In this document: piece by piece, positions 9,070 through 17,141 of the stretch
How positions within the stretch are numbered: the first letter of the stretch is position 1
Layout: every line of letters starts with the position of its first letter
Assembly: GCF_007004655.1 (NCBI RefSeq)
Contig: NZ_ML660089.1
Span: 62,001 to 126,000 of the forward strand
Source: Exilibacterium tricleocarpae
GTDB taxonomy: Bacteria; Pseudomonadota; Gammaproteobacteria; Pseudomonadales; Cellvibrionaceae
DNA length: 64,000 bases
Reading direction: 5' to 3'
Translations under genes and position numbers: made by a program
The notes under the pieces: generated by a model
Seen by the model: the letters and a program-made list of their open reading frames with translations, nothing else
Told to the model about the DNA's origin: nothing
Databases searched by the model: none

Positions 9070-11640
9070 GTGAAAACGCCAGGCGATACTGACGCCGTAG
9101 GTGCGCGGCGTGCCGTAGAGGGCGTAGTCGTTGCCGCCGAGGACGTAGAGGTGAGAGATATACTCTTCGTCCAATAAATTTTTTCCCCACAGCGATGCCT
9201 GCCAGCGCCGGTCCGGGGTGCTGTAGGTGATACTGCCGTCCACCAGACGGAACGCCGGCAGGCGTGTGCCGCTGTTGCTGGGTTCGCGAAAACTTTGCGA
9301 CTGATAGCGATAGGCGAGGTCGGTGTGCAGCTCGCCTTTGAATACGGGGCGCCGGTATTGCAGTGCCAGATGGGCGCTGTGTTTGGGCGCTTGACGCAAG
9401 TGGTTGCCGGTGAAGTCGCGACCCTCGGGGTCGTTGTAGTTGTCGTAGGTGGCGCGCAGGAAGGCATAGGAACCGGACACCGTCAGACCTGTCGAGGGGG
9501 ACATGACAAACTCTGCCTCAAGGCCGCGCAGGCTGGCCGAGGCGGCGTTGTCGGTCTCGAACAAACCGAAGTTGTCGATAGTGCGAAACTGGACCACTTG
9601 CAAGTCCCGGTAATCGGTATAAAACGCGGCGACGTTCAGGCGCAGGCGGTCCTGCAGCCACTGCGATTTGAAGCCCGCCTCATAGTCCCAGGCAGATTCG
9701 GGTTCGATGGTCCTGCTGGCGCTGGCCAGAGTTCCCGGGGCTCCCTGAAAGCCGCCGCTTTTCATGCCGGAGGTAATGGAGCCGTACCACAGTACCGAGT
9801 CGCTGAACTGGTAGGACAGCGCCAGGCGCGGTGAAAAATCGTCCCAGTCGCCTTCGGATTTCAATTGGAAGTCCTCCAGTACCACACCCGGCGCGCCGTT
9901 GCTGACCGCCCTTTGCCGCAGCACTTTGGTGTCATAACTGTAGCGACCGCCCAGATTCAACGCCAGGCTCGGGGAAAGCGGGTAACGCAGCTCGCCGAAC
10001 AGGGCGTAGCTGCGGGTGGTGTTGCGCTGGTCGGAGCGCGCGGTTAGCGCCTGGAACGGAAATTTTTCATCGCGGTGGGTGTATTCATTCAGGTAGTAAA
10101 GCCCCATCACCAGAGACTGGTTGGCCGGCCCTTGCCGGGCCCAGCGCAACTCCTGTGAAAACTGCCGGTGGGTTTCCAGCACGGCGTTGTCGACAAACTG
10201 GTCGGTGGTCGAACTCGGCAGTCCGGTGGACTCCTCGGCCCAGTCGTAGCGGCCGTCGCGATAGCCGGTAATGGCAGTCAGGGTACCGCCGCCGCTGTCG
10301 TAAACCAGTCGCTGGGTGGCGCCCCAGAGATAGCGGTCGGTAAAGCCTTCGCCGTCATTGGTGGCATGGCGCGGGTCGCCGCCGAGGGCCCGAAAAATAT
10401 CGGTGGGCAGGCGGGTTTCATACAGGGGTTGGTCGCCCTCTGGCGTGCTGTTGAACAGCGGCTGGCCCTGTGCATCGCGGCGCGGGATCGGGTTGCCGCC
10501 GGCATCGAGAATACGCAGCGGAACGCGGCTGTGCACCGGTATGCGGCCCGAGGCGTTGAGGTTTTCCCGGCTGCCGTCCAGGCTCCAGTGCGCCTCCAGA
10601 TGCTGCTGCGGGCGGTAGAGCAATTTGCCCCGCAGTGCCCATTTGTTGTCGTCCTGTTGTCGCTCACCGGTGGTAAGGTTTTGTTGCCAGCCATCGCGCT
10701 GGCGGCTGTCAAACGACAGGCGCCCGAGCAGTGATGTCGAGCCGAGGGGGCCGTTGAGAATACCGCTGACACCGCGGTAGTTATAATTCCCTGACGACAG
10801 TTTGATTTCGCGGTAGGCGCCGGGGGCGGGGGTTTTACTGACCAGCTTTATGGCCCCGCCGATGGCGTTCTTGCCATAGAGAGTGCCCTGGGGACCGCGC
10901 AGGACTTCCACCCGTTCGAGATCGAGGATATTGAGATCGATATGGGTGATGCGCCCGACATAGATGTCGTCGACAAACACCGCCACGGAATTGTCCATGG
11001 CCGCGCCGTCATCGTTGGAGCCGATCCCCCGCATATGAATGGTGGGCTGGCCCAGGCTGTAGGAGGCAACGGTCAGGCCGGGCACCCGGGTACCCAGGTC
11101 GGTTAAATCTTTGATATCCGCCCGCTCCAGTTCGACGCGGTTCAACACCGATACCGCCACCGGCACCTTTTGCAGGTTCTGGCTGGTGCGCTGGGCCGTT
11201 ACGAGTACTTCTTCAATGCCGGCGTCGGCACGGGTGGTGGCCGCTGTCACGCGCGGTTCGCTGGCGACCGGCGCTTTTTTTTCCTCCAGTAGCGCCGCCG
11301 AGATGGACACGGTTTGGCGATCGACAAACCGATACCCCAGACCGGTACCGCGCAGCAGCCGTTGCAGTGCCTGGGAAGGGGTCATCACCCCGTTCAGAGG
11401 TGCGGCATGCAGGTGGGCCACGGCGGTTTTAGACACCAGCAGTGACACCTCGGCCTGTTCGGCGAACTGAATCAGGGATTGCGACAGGGGCCCCGGCGTC
11501 AGGTCGAACTGTACCAGCAGCTTGGCACCGAAACTCGGGTTGACCATCGCCAGTAGGCCGATGACATAGACGGCAAACACTTTGTAAACGCGGGCCCGTC
11601 TAGACGATCGCAGGGGATTGGGAGACACACTGTGAAGCAA
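9067..11640 (-). CDS. TonB-dependent signalling receptor with STN domain (FecA/FpvA type)
   Basis: An 857-residue outer-membrane receptor that both imports a ligand and signals to FecR. A hydrophobic signal segment (FAVYVIGLLAMVNPSFG) is followed by a secretin/TonB short N-terminal domain (about residues 47-120, including LTPGPLSQSLIQFAEQ and the GVMTPSQALQRLLRGTGL helix). Then come a TonB box region (IEEVLVTAQRTSQNL), the plug (ERVEVLRGPQGTLYGKNAI) and a 22-strand-type barrel ending SIAWRF plus His. No ATG opens the frame. TTG at 11640 or GTG at 11628 are the only early starts, so the exact start is unsure. It lies directly downstream of fecR- and fecI-like genes, the classic cell-surface signalling trio. 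The ligand is unknown; the downstream symporter argues for a carbon source as an alternative to iron. Confidence 0.92.
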   Translation of the reverse strand: MLHSVSPNPLRSSRRARVYKVFAVYVIGLLAMVNPSFGAKLLVQFDLTPGPLSQSLIQFAEQAEVSLLVSKTAVAHLHAAPLNGVMTPSQALQRLLRGTGLGYRFVDRQTVSISAALLEEKKAPVASEPRVTAATTRADAGIEEVLVTAQRTSQNLQKVPVAVSVLNRVELERADIKDLTDLGTRVPGLTVASYSLGQPTIHMRGIGSNDDGAAMDNSVAVFVDDIYVGRITHIDLNILDLERVEVLRGPQGTLYGKNAIGGAIKLVSKTPAPGAYREIKLSSGNYNYRGVSGILNGPLGSTSLLGRLSFDSRQRDGWQQNLTTGERQQDDNKWALRGKLLYRPQQHLEAHWSLDGSRENLNASGRIPVHSRVPLRILDAGGNPIPRRDAQGQPLFNSTPEGDQPLYETRLPTDIFRALGGDPRHATNDGEGFTDRYLWGATQRLVYDSGGGTLTAITGYRDGRYDWAEESTGLPSSTTDQFVDNAVLETHRQFSQELRWARQGPANQSLVMGLYYLNEYTHRDEKFPFQALTARSDQRNTTRSYALFGELRYPLSPSLALNLGGRYSYDTKVLRQRAVSNGAPGVVLEDFQLKSEGDWDDFSPRLALSYQFSDSVLWYGSITSGMKSGGFQGAPGTLASASRTIEPESAWDYEAGFKSQWLQDRLRLNVAAFYTDYRDLQVVQFRTIDNFGLFETDNAASASLRGLEAEFVMSPSTGLTVSGSYAFLRATYDNYNDPEGRDFTGNHLRQAPKHSAHLALQYRRPVFKGELHTDLAYRYQSQSFREPSNSGTRLPAFRLVDGSITYSTPDRRWQASLWGKNLLDEEYISHLYVLGGNDYALYGTPRTYGVSIAWRFH

Positions 11641-11701
11641 AACTTAATCCATCGGCTGTTCTCGTTGTTTTATTGCGGGTCTTTTGGGTTTGCTGATGTT
11701 T

Positions 11702-12754
11702 TTATTCGTGCAACTGGCCGCTGGGGTACAACACCACCAGGCCGGCGGACTCCTCCACGGCAACCACGCTGAAGGCCGACTCCAGCGCGGCGATGGCACT
11801 GGCTTTATTCTGCAGATCGATGACGGCGACTATCTCAATGTTTTCTAACGACCGATCACCGAGCTTGATGTCGCCGGGGAAATAACGGCTCAAATCGGCA
11901 ACGACCTCGATAAAGCGCTCACCGTTGTAGACCTGTCGGCCCTGGCGCCAGGTGGTTACCGCCTGGGCATCCACCCGGCGTGGTTGACTGTCGGTTCGAT
12001 CCGCCGCCAGGGTAATCTGCTGGTTTTTCAGCAACTGGGTCTCGGCGTTGAAGTCCGCCGCCACCAGCGCGTCGACCGGCATATGTCCGGCAACGCCGAC
12101 ACGCCCGTGGGCAACGGTGACGACCGTCTCGCGTGCGCTGGCGCGCACATTAAAACTGGTGCCCAACACCCGCACCGACCCGGTCGGGGTCGCCACCACA
12201 AACGGACGCTGGGGATCGGGAGTGATATTGAAAAAGGCCTCGCCGTTTTCCAACTGCACCAGGCGGTGTTGTGTTTTCAGTTCCACTTGCAGGCGGGAAT
12301 TGGTGTTGATGACAATATCGGAACCGTCCGCCAGCTTGACCTGCTGTCGCTCGCCGGTGCGGGTTTGGTAGTGGGTGGTTTTGGTGGCGGGCCACAACTG
12401 CAGCAGCAACAGGACAGCGAGGCCGGCGCAGGTGGCGGCCAGGGCCTGCGGACGCCGGTACCATCTACCGCGAGCGCGAATAATTTTAGAGTTGCTACTG
12501 CCGCCGTCCTTACGGGTGGTGTTGTACTGTGATGCCGGTGCGTCATTGGCGCCGGTGTGCGGCAGACCTTCCACCACCCCCAATGCTTGCCAGTGTTGTT
12601 CCGCCTCGATATAGGCCTGCTGGTGTTCCGGCTTGTGGTTGAGCCAGGCAAAAAACGCCTGCTCCTGCGCGGGCGTCAACTGGGGTGATTGCAGTCGCAC
12701 CAGCCATTCGGTGGCGGTGCGCCTGGCGGCTGCATCCGGTGTCGGTGGTTTCAT
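11702..12754 (-). CDS. FecR-family anti-sigma factor
   Basis: A 350-residue inner-membrane regulator that holds its sigma factor inactive until the receptor's signalling domain contacts it. The N-terminal cytoplasmic DUF4880 helix bundle (TEWLVRLQSPQLTPAQEQAF, then FFAWLNHKPEHQQAY) is followed by one membrane segment around residues 100-120 (LAATCAGLAVLLLLQLWPA). The periplasmic FecR domain includes QVKLADGSDIVINTNSRLQV and GSVRVLGTSFNVRA. The C-terminal part (AQAVTTWRQGRQVYNGERF and on) resembles an STN-like module that docks with the receptor. It sits 61 bases upstream of the signalling receptor gene. A palindromic repeat element separates it from the sigma-factor gene, which is unusual because fecI and fecR are normally adjacent. 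Confidence 0.93.
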   Translation of the reverse strand: MKPPTPDAAARRTATEWLVRLQSPQLTPAQEQAFFAWLNHKPEHQQAYIEAEQHWQALGVVEGLPHTGANDAPASQYNTTRKDGGSSNSKIIRARGRWYRRPQALAATCAGLAVLLLLQLWPATKTTHYQTRTGERQQVKLADGSDIVINTNSRLQVELKTQHRLVQLENGEAFFNITPDPQRPFVVATPTGSVRVLGTSFNVRASARETVVTVAHGRVGVAGHMPVDALVAADFNAETQLLKNQQITLAADRTDSQPRRVDAQAVTTWRQGRQVYNGERFIEVVADLSRYFPGDIKLGDRSLENIEIVAVIDLQNKASAIAALESAFSVVAVEESAGLVVLYPSGQLHE

Positions 12755-12845
12755 GTCAAAAGCTCGTTGCTTTCATTAGCGTTGCTTTCGTTGTGATTGC
12801 ATGCGTTTATATCGCTCGCGTTCAGGTGCTTGCATCCAGTGCTTC

Positions 12846-13122
12846 GACCAGGAAGTAATTTCACTTCGGTGACACTGAGGTCTCGATCCGGGTACAGTCC
12901 TTCGGGACCTTCGCCAGCAGGGATGCTGGCGCAGAGCCTACAGGGGTGGAGCGGAAAGAGGTGAAGCACTGCTTCGCCCCGCGGAACGCCCGAAATCTGT
13001 GATTTCGGGGTGGGCCCGCTTGAGGGTACTAGCGGCGTGTCCCGAAGGGCTGTACCCGGATTGAGACCGGGCTGGTTAAGGAGACCAAAACCCGTCTTGG
13101 GGTGAAACGATTTACTGGTCAG
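12846..13122. repeat. palindromic repeat element inserted between fecR and fecI
   Basis: The core is a pair of 30-base inverted arms, 12879-12908 and 13039-13068, matching at 28 of 30 positions. Weaker outer inverted repeats begin with GACCAG near 12846 and end near 13122. Two nested hairpins lie between the arms: GCCAGCA-GGGA-TGCTGGC at 12913-12930 and CCCGAAATC-TGT-GATTTCGGG at 12989-13009. The bases 12873-12893 recur exactly, in reverse complement, at 19567-19587. No convincing gene lies in 12755-13310; the open frame on the minus strand there only reads through the repeat. Confidence 0.88.
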
Positions 13123-13310
13123 AGGACTAGTTGCTTGCATTGATGTTCCTTGCGTCGATACTGCGCAGTTCCAGGTGCATCGTCGCTGTTGTCGTTAACG
13201 CTTTATTGCACTGCTGTTGCCTTGTTCTCAAGGGCTGCACGATAGTTATTGCGCTGTCGGCCACTGTCTCCATTAACACCGCAGCGGTAAATATCCTCAC
13301 ACCAGTTGCG

Positions 13311-13835
13311 CTATTGCCGCCGTCCAGGCCGGCAGTGAGTGCGCAGATGTTCCAGGGCGCGGATCAGGTATTTCTCCACGGTACTGATCGACACACCCAA
13401 CTCGACGCTGATTTCCCGATAGCTGCTGCCCTGGGCCCGGCTCAGCATAAAGGCGCGGCGGCATTGCTCCGGAAGAGTATCCACCGCGGCCAGCACGGCT
13501 TCCAGCTCGTATTGCGCACAGACCGTTCGCTCGGTAGACGGTGTTGTCGCCGTGTTATGCAGGCCTGCCTCAGCGTGCAGGGTGCGCTCGCAGCTACCCT
13601 GGCGGCGCTGTTTGCGCAAGCGGTTCAGGGCCAGGTTGGCGGCGGTCTGGAACAGGTAGGCCCTGGCGTTTTCCAACTGTTCCGGTTGTTTGACCCGCAG
13701 CATATTATGGTAGGCATCCTGGGCGATATCCTCAGCTTCATGGGGGTCTGCCAGTTTTGCCGTCAGAAAGCGCAACAGGCTGGTGTTGTGCTCGCGGAAC
13801 ATCGATTGCAAAAAAGTCACGCTTTTGGTCTTCAT
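13311..13835 (-). CDS. ECF sigma factor, FecI-like
   Basis: A 174-residue extracytoplasmic-function sigma-70 factor that would direct RNA polymerase to the receptor promoter once FecR releases it. Region 2 is seen in LLRFLTAKLADPHEAEDIAQ and DAYHNMLRVKQ. Region 4 is seen in LPEQCRRAFMLSRAQGSSYR followed by EISVELGVSISTVEKYLIRA, the helix-turn-helix. The ATG at 13835 gives the usual FecI length; a GTG at 13853 would add six residues, and neither has a strong ribosome site. It is upstream of and in the same direction as fecR, but about 550 bases of repeat-bearing DNA lie between them. Confidence 0.92.
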   Translation of the reverse strand: MKTKSVTFLQSMFREHNTSLLRFLTAKLADPHEAEDIAQDAYHNMLRVKQPEQLENARAYLFQTAANLALNRLRKQRRQGSCERTLHAEAGLHNTATTPSTERTVCAQYELEAVLAAVDTLPEQCRRAFMLSRAQGSSYREISVELGVSISTVEKYLIRALEHLRTHCRPGRRQ

Positions 13836-14233
13836 CGTCTCGTTGCCAGTCACCTGGACGCTGAATATTCAGCTTATCGTTATGTTGTTACTTTTGGTAT
13901 GGCTATTTCGGGTACTGCTGCCAGTATTGCTGCGTCGGCTATTGTGCCGCTCGGGCAACTCCCCGGCGATGGTGCCGGAGTGCTGCGCAAACGCGGCCCA
14001 ATTCTGTTAAACACCGCAGTCGCCCGACACCTCCTGAATAAGCCCGGGCATTGGCCAAGCGCATCACCAATTGCTATCGAAATGATACAAGAAAAAATTT
14101 GACAGTGAAAATTCCGTAATACAAAATCCAGGGCTCCTGCGGTATGAGGCGGGGATGACCCGTTGTCGGACCCCGTTCACAAAACGATAATAATGCGGTT
14201 GCGGCGGTCCCGGACTGGCGGCCCGCAGAGGCG
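13836..14233. promoter_or_regulatory. divergent intergenic region fecI / phenylacetate-CoA ligase
   Basis: Nearly 400 bases without a convincing gene. A TTGACA at 14099-14104 followed after 17 bases by CAAAAT (14122-14127) is a possible sigma-70 promoter for the plus-strand ligase gene. A short plus-strand leucine-rich frame near 13860-14010 overlaps this region but has no ribosome site and is not called. Confidence 0.4.
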
Positions 14234-15529
14234 ATGTCAATGTCGAGTCGACAACAGGGGTTGCACCCCATTGAAACGGCGAGTCTGGATGAGTTGCGGG
14301 CTTTACAACTGGAGCGGCTGCGTTGGTCGTTGGACCATGCCTATCGCAACTCCCCTTTTTATCGCGCCCATTTTGACGCTCACGGCGTCCATCCGGATGA
14401 GCTGCGCCAACTCGAAGACCTGGCTAAGTTTCCCTTTACCGGCAAACAAAATCTGCGCGATAACTATCCATTCGGGATGTTTGCCGTGCCCCAGTCCCGG
14501 GTGGCCAGGGTGCATGCTTCCAGCGGTACCACCGGCAAACCGACGGTGGTGGGTTACAGCAAAAACGATATCGACACCTGGGCTCAGGCAGTGGCCCGCT
14601 CCATTTACGCCGCCGGCGGCCGCGCCGGGGACAAGGTGCATATCGCCTATGGCTATGGCCTGTTCACCGGTGGCCTGGGTGCTCACTACGGGGCCGAGGC
14701 GCTGGGGTGCCTGGTGATTCCCATGTCCGGCGGGCAGACGGAGAAACAGGCGATGTTGATCCGCGATTTTGATCCCGATGTGATTATGGTGACGCCCTCC
14801 TACATGCTCAATATTGTCGATGAGCTGGAGCGCCAGGGTGTCTCCGCCGAGTCATTGGCGTTGCGCACGGGGATTTTTGGCGCCGAGCCCTGGACCGACG
14901 CCATGCGCCGCAAGCTGGAGGCCCGCGCCGGTATCGATGCGGTGGATATCTACGGGTTGTCGGAAGTGATCGGTCCCGGCGTGGCACAGGAGTGTGTGGA
15001 ATCCAAAGACGGTCCCACAGTATGGGAGGATCTGTTTTACCCGGAGATTATCGATCCCGCCACCGGTCGGGTATTGCCCAATGGCGAGGAGGGCGAACTG
15101 GTCTTTACCAGTCTCACCAAAGAAGCGATGCCCGTCATTCGCTATCGCACCCGCGATTTAACCCGCCTGTTGCCCGGCACCGCGCGGGTGATGCGTCGCA
15201 TGGACAAGATTACCGGCCGCAGCGACGATATGATGATCATTCGGGGCGTGAATGTGTTTCCGACCCAGATCGAGGAATTGTTGCTGGATATTGCCGAACT
15301 GGCACCGCATTACCAGATAAAGCTGTCCCGCAGCGGCAATCTCGACACCATGGCCATCTGCGTGGAGTTGAATCACGCCGCTGTCGACACTACCGCCGAG
15401 CAACTGGCCCGGGGCCTGCAGCAGCGGATCAAAACCATGATCGGCGTCAGCAGCACCGTGCATGTCGGCCAGCCGGGCAGTGTGGAGCGATCACAGGGTA
15501 AGGCGAGGCGGATTGTCGACGAGCGCTGA
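14234..15529 (+). CDS. paaK: phenylacetate-CoA ligase
   Basis: AMP-forming acyl-CoA ligase of the PaaK group, 431 residues (family about 430-440), converting phenylacetate or a related aryl acid to its CoA thioester. The ATP-binding loop HASSGTTGKPTVVGYS, the GYGLFTGGLGAHYGAEALGC segment and the hinge RYRTRDLTRLLPGT are all typical, as is ITGRSDDMMIIRGVNVFPTQ near the C-terminus. A GATGTCA context precedes the ATG, with no strong ribosome site. No other paa genes flank it, so it may serve another aryl or steroid-ring acid. An IclR regulator, a ferredoxin and a ferredoxin reductase are encoded convergently downstream. Confidence 0.94.
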   Translation: MSMSSRQQGLHPIETASLDELRALQLERLRWSLDHAYRNSPFYRAHFDAHGVHPDELRQLEDLAKFPFTGKQNLRDNYPFGMFAVPQSRVARVHASSGTTGKPTVVGYSKNDIDTWAQAVARSIYAAGGRAGDKVHIAYGYGLFTGGLGAHYGAEALGCLVIPMSGGQTEKQAMLIRDFDPDVIMVTPSYMLNIVDELERQGVSAESLALRTGIFGAEPWTDAMRRKLEARAGIDAVDIYGLSEVIGPGVAQECVESKDGPTVWEDLFYPEIIDPATGRVLPNGEEGELVFTSLTKEAMPVIRYRTRDLTRLLPGTARVMRRMDKITGRSDDMMIIRGVNVFPTQIEELLLDIAELAPHYQIKLSRSGNLDTMAICVELNHAAVDTTAEQLARGLQQRIKTMIGVSSTVHVGQPGSVERSQGKARRIVDER

Positions 15530-15647
15530 CCTGTGTGGTGTCTTTGCGGGAGCTGGATCGATCGTTAAGCGTGTCTTGACTGCGGGCCAATTTATATCTG
15601 CGGCGTTAAGTGCCGTGGGTGTGCAGCGGTTATTGGTGGTAGTGCCA

Positions 15648-15920
15648 AGTGGCACTTACCTTAGGGGGATTTAAACCATGTTATCGATCCCTGCTCCCGT
15701 TATATCGATCTTAATTAAGAGTACTGCGGGTAGGTCTGCCTCTGGCTTGGGCTTTCAGAAACTCTCGACAGCAGGGATGCTGTCGTGACCAACAGTAGGC
15801 GCTTTAGGCGAGTCCCCATGGATGGGTTCATCGAGGGGACGCCTAGTCCGTGTTTCTGAAAGCCCAAGCCAGAGGCAGGCCGGTCAATTGGCACGTTTCC
15901 GCTTAAGTACTACCAGGTAG
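15648..15920. repeat. long-form palindromic repeat element downstream of paaK
   Basis: Thirty-base inverted arms at 15733-15762 and 15852-15881 match at 29 of 30 positions. Between them lie the perfect hairpin GACAGCA-GGGA-TGCTGTC (15767-15784) and an imperfect TAGGCG/CGCCTA stem (about 15805-15844). The flanks at 15648-15732 and 15882-15915 align with the short elements at 18480-18619 and 52699-52838, including GGCACT near the left end and GGTCAATT followed by GCTTAAG on the right. The long form thus looks like a short element whose inner part became an inverted duplication. It fills the 416-base gap 15530-15945, which holds no gene. Confidence 0.85.
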
Positions 15921-15945
15921 ACGCCTGCTGCAAGCGCCATTCGTC

Positions 15946-16746
15946 TCAGTACTGAATCAAGGTGGCCTCAATATTGCGCACCATATTTTTCAACTGTGGA
16001 GCGACCTCTTGTTGCAGGTAATCTTCCTTTAATCGATAGGCCGGACCGCCGCAGTTAAACGAAAAAATATTGCCCTGGTTCATAATCAGCGGCACGGCGA
16101 CACCGTTGACGTCCCGGTTCCACTCGCCGATCACGCAACAAAACCCGTGGCGCTGGTAAAACTCGACGGCGGCCAACAACCTGGACTGGATATCGGGCCA
16201 GTCCGCCCCCGACTTGTCTTTTACATGGGTAAGAAAGTACTCGCGTTCGCTGGGCGGCAGGGCCGCAAAATAAGCGCGTCCGATTGCGCTGGTGGCCAGG
16301 GGAATGCGATCGCCGATTTCACTGCGAAACGTCATCACATCAGCGGGCGCGCAATACTCCACGTAAATCATATCGAGGCGGTCGCGGCTGGCCAGGCCGA
16401 CGGCGGTGTCGGTGGTATTGGCCAGTTGCTGCATCATCGGTTGGGCGATACGGCGGATGGCGAGGTTGGAGATAAAGGCGTAACCCAGGGCCAGCACGCC
16501 GCTGTCGAGCTGGTATTTTTCCAGGCGCTCGGAATAGGACAGGTAACCGAGCTTGGTTAAGGTGTAGGTAATGCGCGAGACGCTGGAGCGGGGCAAGCCG
16601 GTGCGGGCGCTGATTTCCTGATTGCCGAGAAAACCGTCGCCGGGCTGAAAGGCCCGCAGCACGTCGAGGCCGCGGGCCAGGGCCTCGATAAACTTGCGGT
16701 CGGTCTCCTCGCCTTTCTCCCGCGGCAGCCCGGTCAGTTTGCTCAT
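15946..16746 (-). CDS. IclR-family transcriptional regulator
   Basis: A 266-residue regulator of the IclR family, in the PcaR/PobR-like subgroup that controls aromatic-acid catabolism. The N-terminal winged helix is clear (FIEALARGLDVLRAFQPGDG, then NQEISARTGLPRSSVSRITY, the recognition helix). The C-terminal effector domain contains GDRIPLATSAIGRAYFAALP and ends in a helix after NCGGPAYRLKEDYLQQEVAP. It starts 17 bases after the ferredoxin stop and is co-directional with the ferredoxin and reductase genes, so it is probably the last gene of that operon. The neighbouring paaK gene makes an aromatic or aryl-CoA effector plausible, but this is inference. Confidence 0.92.
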   Translation of the reverse strand: MSKLTGLPREKGEETDRKFIEALARGLDVLRAFQPGDGFLGNQEISARTGLPRSSVSRITYTLTKLGYLSYSERLEKYQLDSGVLALGYAFISNLAIRRIAQPMMQQLANTTDTAVGLASRDRLDMIYVEYCAPADVMTFRSEIGDRIPLATSAIGRAYFAALPPSEREYFLTHVKDKSGADWPDIQSRLLAAVEFYQRHGFCCVIGEWNRDVNGVAVPLIMNQGNIFSFNCGGPAYRLKEDYLQQEVAPQLKNMVRNIEATLIQY

Positions 16747-16763
16747 GGGTTAGTGACGGGACA

Positions 16764-17084
16764 CTAGTATTGGGATTCCGGCAGGCGCACAATCAGGCCG
16801 TCCAGTTCGTCGGTGACCTGAATTTGGCAACTGAGTCGGCTGTTTTCCTGCGGCTGTGGCGTCGCTTCGAGCATTTCTTTTTCAATATCGCTGGGCGGAC
16901 CCACTTTTTCGACCCAGTCGGCGTCGACGTAACAGTGGCAGGTGGCGCAGGCGCAGGCGCCGCCGCATTCGGCCAGGATACCGTCGATCATATTGTCGAT
17001 CGCGCCCTGCATAACGGAATTGCCCGCCGGCACGTCGATCTCGTGCTCGGCGCCATTAGCTTCTATGTAGATAATCTGAGGCAT
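16764..17084 (-). CDS. [2Fe-2S] ferredoxin, adrenodoxin/putidaredoxin type
   Basis: A 106-residue electron carrier. The cluster ligands are in ECGGACACATCHCYVD (cysteines spaced C-x5-C-x2-C) and the distant SRLSCQIQVTDELDG, the pattern of vertebrate-type ferredoxins that feed cytochromes P450 and some oxygenases. The preceding gene encodes its likely reductase and the following gene an IclR regulator, all on the minus strand. No P450 or Rieske oxygenase gene is in this window, so the final acceptor must be encoded elsewhere. The start MPQIIYIEANGAEHE at 17084 is typical. Confidence 0.94.
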   Translation of the reverse strand: MPQIIYIEANGAEHEIDVPAGNSVMQGAIDNMIDGILAECGGACACATCHCYVDADWVEKVGPPSDIEKEMLEATPQPQENSRLSCQIQVTDELDGLIVRLPESQY

Positions 17085-17141
17085 AGTGAATAAAACCTTA
17101 TTATGCGCAAGTGTTGGGTTGTCGTTGTGCCGGTCGGTTTG

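Noticed and set aside
12879-13068. Integron attC site
   Set aside because: No integron integrase, no R-box/L-box pattern and no gene cassettes; the inverted arms look like a MITE-type element.
12751-13140. A 129-codon minus-strand frame between fecR and fecI
   Set aside because: It reads straight through the palindromic element and its nested hairpins and resembles no protein; it is an artefact of the repeat.
13860-14010. Short leucine-rich plus-strand frame before paaK
   Set aside because: Lacks a ribosome site and overlaps the promoter region; probably chance hydrophobic sequence.
13131-14102. A long plus-strand frame (323 codons) over the sigma-factor gene
   Set aside because: It is antisense to the clearly recognisable FecI gene and has no ribosome site.
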